This document shows positions 55,701-61,700 of a stretch of 64,000 bases of DNA, in pieces. The notes under the pieces are model-generated. The model did not search any database and was not told the origin of the DNA. It was given only the letters and a program-made list of their open reading frames with translations. The translations under genes and the position numbers were made by a program. Positions within the stretch are counted from its first letter, which is position 1; every line of letters starts with the position of its first letter. This stretch comes from Amoebophrya sp. A120 (taxonomy: Eukaryota; Sar; Dinophyceae; Syndiniales; Amoebophryaceae). Location of the stretch: NCBI GenBank assembly GCA_905178155.1, contig CAJINV010000004.1:3803519-3867518 (forward strand), given 5' to 3'.

Positions 55701-58700
55701 GAAAGCGCTTCGCATGGGGCTCCGCATGAGAAACATTCTCAGCATGCCGATTTGCATTACAGCTATGGGGTGGGGACGTTTTTGAATACGATACTACAAC
55801 GACGTGCCCTACGTGCTGGGCGGCGCCAACGGATCCGGGACCTACCGCCCGGTTCTGACCGCCGACCAGGGCCTGAACACGAACGCCATCGTGTCCGCGT
55901 TTCTGCGGTCCGCGTACGTTTTACTCACGGTTCCCTGCGCGCACAACCTGAAGAAAACGGTGATGACTTGGGTCCGGAACAAGGTCACGCTCCAGCGGTT
56001 ACTATGAACTGCAAAACTATCGTACTCGTACGAATTGCACTTATGCATAACAAGTTTCTTTTTCAAGTAAATCGCTGAGCTACTAACTTGTATTGCAATA
56101 CTACGAATGCGATACTTTTGCAGTGCATAGTTACTCCGGCTGGTCAACTCGCTGTCCGACTGCACGGAGTTTCACGTGGCGAGCAAGTTCCTGCGGATTC
56201 TCAATCTGTCCCACAAGTGCGGGGCGCGGGACTTGGAGCAGTTACGGGAGGTGTTGCCCGCGGAAGTGCCAAAATCGCGGTTGGACGTGTTGTTTCTATC
56301 CCGTGCAAAAGCATCGTACTCGTATTGCAATCATGCATTACAAATCTTTTTGCTAAGGTAAATCTGCATGACAAATTTTATTAATATCTCATGCTGAGCC
56401 TGAGGAGATTTGTAATGCATTAGCATTTAATATAAGAGTGCGATCCTTTTGCAGTTCATAGCTTCTCTGGCAGGACTATTTGAATAATTTGATGGCCATG
56501 TTGGTGCCCAGGTGTAAGAACTACGCGCGCACTATGGGAGTGTCAGGATCGAAACCGTCAGAGTTGAAGAAATAGTTTGTCATGCATAAAATCGATACCA
56601 GTTGGAAGCCCACTTATCAAGCGGCGCATGACAAATTTTCGGAGCAAGTCCAATTTGTCATATTATTTGGGCCCAAAAGACTGCTTCTGTCATGCTCCTT
56701 TAGCAGCTCTATACCAAACCCTAAATAGGCTCACAATCTGCCTCAATTGCCATCCCGGCAAGACAGGCACTTCATGCCTTGCATATTTATTATGCATGAC
56801 AAATGATTTCAACTTTGTCGATTTCAAAGCTGACGCTTCCATACGCACGCACGTGAAACTGAACGACCAGCAGGAGGTGCTGTCGCTGGAGATCCTTTTG
56901 TCGCTCCACCTTATTTCGCACCTTCTGCCCATGTTTTCCTACGCGAAGTACTACTTGGTCCACCTCCAGTGCCTCAATCTGGTTTTCTACCAGTTTTTCC
57001 GCCCGGCGATCGACAACTTCATCGAGTTCTGTCTCTACGACCTGCGACTAGATTCGTTATCGAGCACGCAGTATGGATTGCAAAAATGTCTGGGTCTGGA
57101 AGATTCTGAGATTTGTCACGCATGTTTTGCATGACCCAGGATGTCTGTAATGCACGACCTAGCATCACAGATTTTTACCGGGCTTCGTGATGCCTACTCC
57201 GCACGACAAGGGCCGTCCCCGCCTAGCACAAACTAGATTCCTCTTGCTGGTCATGCAACACAGATCTTTTTAGAGTCCAGAGTTAGCATCACAAGTTCCA
57301 ACCTTCCAGACCCAGACACTTTTGCATTTGATACGCAGGCCAGAATTAGCAAGGATTTCGCGTACAGCGGCAACCGACGGGTGGCTTTGCTGGATTTTGG
57401 CATGGAAATCCTGGCGAAGTGCATGCAGCACTATCCTGATAAAAAACGTACCCACACCAGGGTCAAGATGGGGAATCTGCTAGACAAATCAACCAGCTTT
57501 GGTTGTTCGGCATGACACGTTTGTCCTCGTAGTGTAGTCCTGTTTAGCTAGTTCAGAAGCATAACAGATCTAGCATAGCATGCCGATTCTAGCATCGCAA
57601 ACTCCAAAACACAAACAGAAAATGCCTCTTTTAGGGATCCGCGTGAGAAACTTTTTTGGCATGCAGAATTGCATGACAGCTATTGGGTGGGGACGTTTTT
57701 ACACAGGATGAGCACAGCAGCAGCCTCAAGTACGACATTCTGGAGAAGTTCAACAAATCGTCCGAGGTCATGCGCCTGCCCTATCTGAAGCAATTACTAC
57801 ACCTCTACCAGATGTCGCTATACCAGTCCTCGGTGGAGATCCTGCTCAACTACGGCGACGTCAAACTCGCCCTGCAAGCGCCGGCTAAGGAGCGGGTGCT
57901 GCATTTGCTCGAGGTCAGGTTTCCGAGCACAAAGTCGAAGTACCACAAGACGACGGCGCTGAACAAACGGGAGCACCTGTTACTCTGTGTCAGCACGAAA
58001 AGGATTTTGTTGCTACAGAAAGGTATTAAGTATCAGAATCAGTATGGTATAGTGAAGTGGACTTGAATCATGATTTTGTTAGTAGTAGTATCATGATACT
58101 TACTTTGGTGACATCATGGTTTTTCTCATGCTGCGGATGGTACATGATGAGTAGTCCAATTGACGGTCACGTAGGCATCTTCACTTTAAGCTGAGCAATG
58201 AAAAGTCCATGTTGAAGATCTTCACGTCAGACTCTTTTTATCGATCCACAGACACCACTCGTGCCTCCTACTGGTTGCACCCGGCTTTAGAAGGGCCCTG
58301 CGGCGTTTGCCCCACGCAGGCGTTTTGTCCGAAGCTGCCTTCCGTCCTCTTCTCGCACAATTTTGACAAGCTCTGCCGCGTCGTGGATGGGTGGAGCCAG
58401 ATGCTCGCGGTCGGCTTCATGTTCGGCGCAGCCGAGAAGACGGAACTGTTACTGCTGAAAACGTCCCCGATGGGCAAGCGCAAGGTGCTGGACCACTTTG
58501 AGACCCTAAGCACGTGCGGCATCTCGGCGGACGCCATGTTGCGAATTTCCCCGGACGTCATTTCGGAGTCGGGGTTGATATTCAAGGTCCGTTTTACTAG
58601 AGTTTCACTACTGCAAATGGTGCACTTTAGCAGGTGCCAGACGATATCGGAAATGGTTAACTATTCCGGCTGTAGTTCCACCTGCTCCTGAAAAAACTCG

Positions 58701-61700
58701 ACCCAAGATTATGTTTGGGAAAAATAATTGAAAGATCCCGGCAACTGATGCCTTTCTATCTCGTGGTACAAAAATACTTTTAATATAATATATATTGCTC
58801 TTTTATCCAGGTCGGAGACACCCAGATCGTTGGCCTGCAGTTTGTGCGCGTGCGACGCGTGAAAAACTTGGAAGTCGTATTCTACGCAAAAACGTCACCA
58901 CCCCATACTAGTCAAGTTGGTAAATCTGCAAGACAAATGCAGAAGTTTTGGGAGTCGCGCAACACATGTTTCCGTCTGTATTGTAGTGCAGTTTAGCAAG
59001 GGCAGGCGCATCACAAACCCATCCCCTCATCCTGTTTACAGCATTAGAAATTCGAGAGCAAGGCTGGAAATGCCTCTCATAGGGCTGCGCATTACAAATG
59101 TGTCTGTAATCGAAATACTGTATGAGAATTCTAGGGTGGGGACGTTTTTTCTCAGGATGAGTCGCGCGGTCTGTATCAAATGTAAAAATGTCTGGGTCTG
59201 GAAACTTGTGATGCTGTGTGGCGTATCATGAGGAGGCGACACTTGCTGGCTCAGCATGACAAGTTTCTGAGCTTCTAGGTGTTGCCTATTCTGCATGACA
59301 AACTACGTTTCTGCATGACAGAAAAGTGGGGCTCTTTGGTAATGTGCATGACAGATGCAAGAGTCATGCAGACAAGCATGACAAACTTGCATTCTTCCAG
59401 ACCCAGACATTTTTACATTTGATAGTCTGGCCGCTTGGACTACACCATGGAAGAGGCGGCTATGGCGTTCTCAACTGTTACAATCTCAACTGTTACATGA
59501 GTTTGTGATGCAAGAATGGGAAAAGTGATCGGAGAGATCTTGCGCGTCTTGCATGACAGATTTGGCGCCGATTATCAGCCTGTTTGGCCCTCTGAGAATT
59601 TGTCATGCGAAGCAGCTTGATGGTGTAGATTCTGAAGGCAATTCTGCATGACAAACCATGTAACAGTTGAGAGTGTAACGTTTGAGAGCCCCATAGCGGC
59701 CGATCGGTATGGGCGCGAGTGGAGTGAGGCGCTGATCGTGTTAACCGAGGGCGAATTCTTCGAGTTTGTCGTGAATTGGGACTACTGGCTCCCACCCTTC
59801 GAGGAGGACGACGACGACGGGGCGGCGCTGCAGGAGGAGATCCGCATGAAGCTCCGCGGGCGGAGCATTCCGAAGATGGCGAACGAGATCATGTTATGAA
59901 CTGCAAAAGTATCGTACTCGTATANTCTTCCAGACCCAGACATTTTTACATTTGATAGTCTGGCCGCTTGGACTACACCATGGAAGAGGCGGCTATGGCG
60001 TTCTCAACTGTTACATTCTCAACTGTTACATGAGTTTGTGATGCAAGAATGGGAAAAGTGATCGGAGAGATCTTGCGCGTCTTGCATGACAGATTTGGCG
60101 CCGGTTCATTCGTGTGGATCGTGATCACCGGTTCATTTGTGTGGCGGGATGAGGGGGCAACGTCTTTCTTGTTCATGTTTCAGGATCATGACGAGAAGAA
60201 CGACTTTTGTCGCCACGGCAGGCGACAAGTAGATATTGAATTACTACAAAAGCGACCGAGCGCAATAAAATCCTGTTCCGCGAGAACCACCGGAGCGGCG
60301 TGGGCGCTTTTTGGTTTACCCATCGTAGTCTTAGTGCCGCGTTTTGGTGCTGCCTTTCTCTCGCTCGCCGGTTTCTTGATTCCTAGAACGCTGAAACCGG
60401 GGGCGTGTACTGGGTGGGTTGCCATCCCCAGTGCACGAGCGTGCCTTGCAGTTGCCCCGAGCGACCCCGCGGGGGTTGAGGCGCCTTGTCTCAAAAAAGA
60501 ACTCTAGCCCCGGGCGGAGTACGAATCCGGGCAGGTTGCGTACCTGCGCAGGGCAAGTTTTTCAACACGTTTCGCGCCCAGGTGTGCGCCAAACGCTTTT
60601 GTAGGCGGGGCTGGAGTTCTGGTTCTCCAGCCCCGTAGGGTAGCGACAGGTAGCGCGGTGAAGCGACACTTCCCCAGGCTGCCAGTAGGAAAGACTCAGT
60701 CGACGCACTCGGCGATTGGGAAATGTTGCGGCGACTGGGAAGATACCAAATCACCTCGTGCGCGCTAAGTCGCAAGCACGATCGTAGAGACTCACGCGAG
60801 GGTCGTGAGTTCGTTCGTTCCAGTTCGCACCTGGGACAGCTTCAGAAGGTGCTACCGCGCGACCAAGAGTTGGTCGCTTCGCTGTTGACGCGAAGATACG
60901 TCTCCGTTCGCGTGAAAAGGTTCGCGCTTTGGGATTCTTCGTTCGTAGCGCGACCGCAGGATCTGAGTGCCCGACCCGCTTTGTGGTCGGTGTCCACGTG
61001 CTTACTGAGTTTAGACAGATGCACGAACTTAGCCTATCGATCGAACTTTTAAAATTAAGTAGATATTGAATTACTACAAAAACGACCGAGCGCAATAAAA
61101 TCCTGTTCCGCGAGAACCACCGGAGGAGCGTGGGCGCTTGTGATGAAAAAATCAAAAGTCACACACCTTCTACATCGGCAGCAGCAAATATGTCTGGGTC
61201 TGGAAGGATGCAAGGTTTGTCATGCTCGTCTGGCATGACTGAAGAGCTTGTGATGCGCGTTCAAGAAGAGACCCTTTTGCTTGTCATGCAAAAACGCAGT
61301 CTGTCGTGCGGAAACCGCAACACTTAGTCACGAAAATATTTCTTATGCTTGGCTGTGCATTACAGAGCATTCTCTATTTCCAACTCAGCATTACAAGTCT
61401 CCAGACCCAGACACATTTGCATTTGATACAGCAGCCTCAAGTACGACATTCTAGAGAAGTTCAACAAGTCGTCCGAGGTGATGCGGCTGCCCTATCGTGT
61501 GGTGGATCGTGATCACCGGTTCATTCGTGTGGCGCGAGGAGGGGACAACAACTTTCTTGTTCATGGTTCAGGATCATGACGAGAAGAACGACTTCTGTCG
61601 CCACGGCAGGCGACAAGTAGATATTGAACTACAACAAAAACGACCGAGCTCAATAAAATCCTGTTCCGCAAGAACCACCGGAGCGGCGTGGGGCGGCGTG

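Noticed and set aside
60510-60530. Possible tRNA B box at GTACGAATCCGGG
   Set aside because: It lacks the GGTTC part and no A box or acceptor pairing is visible nearby.
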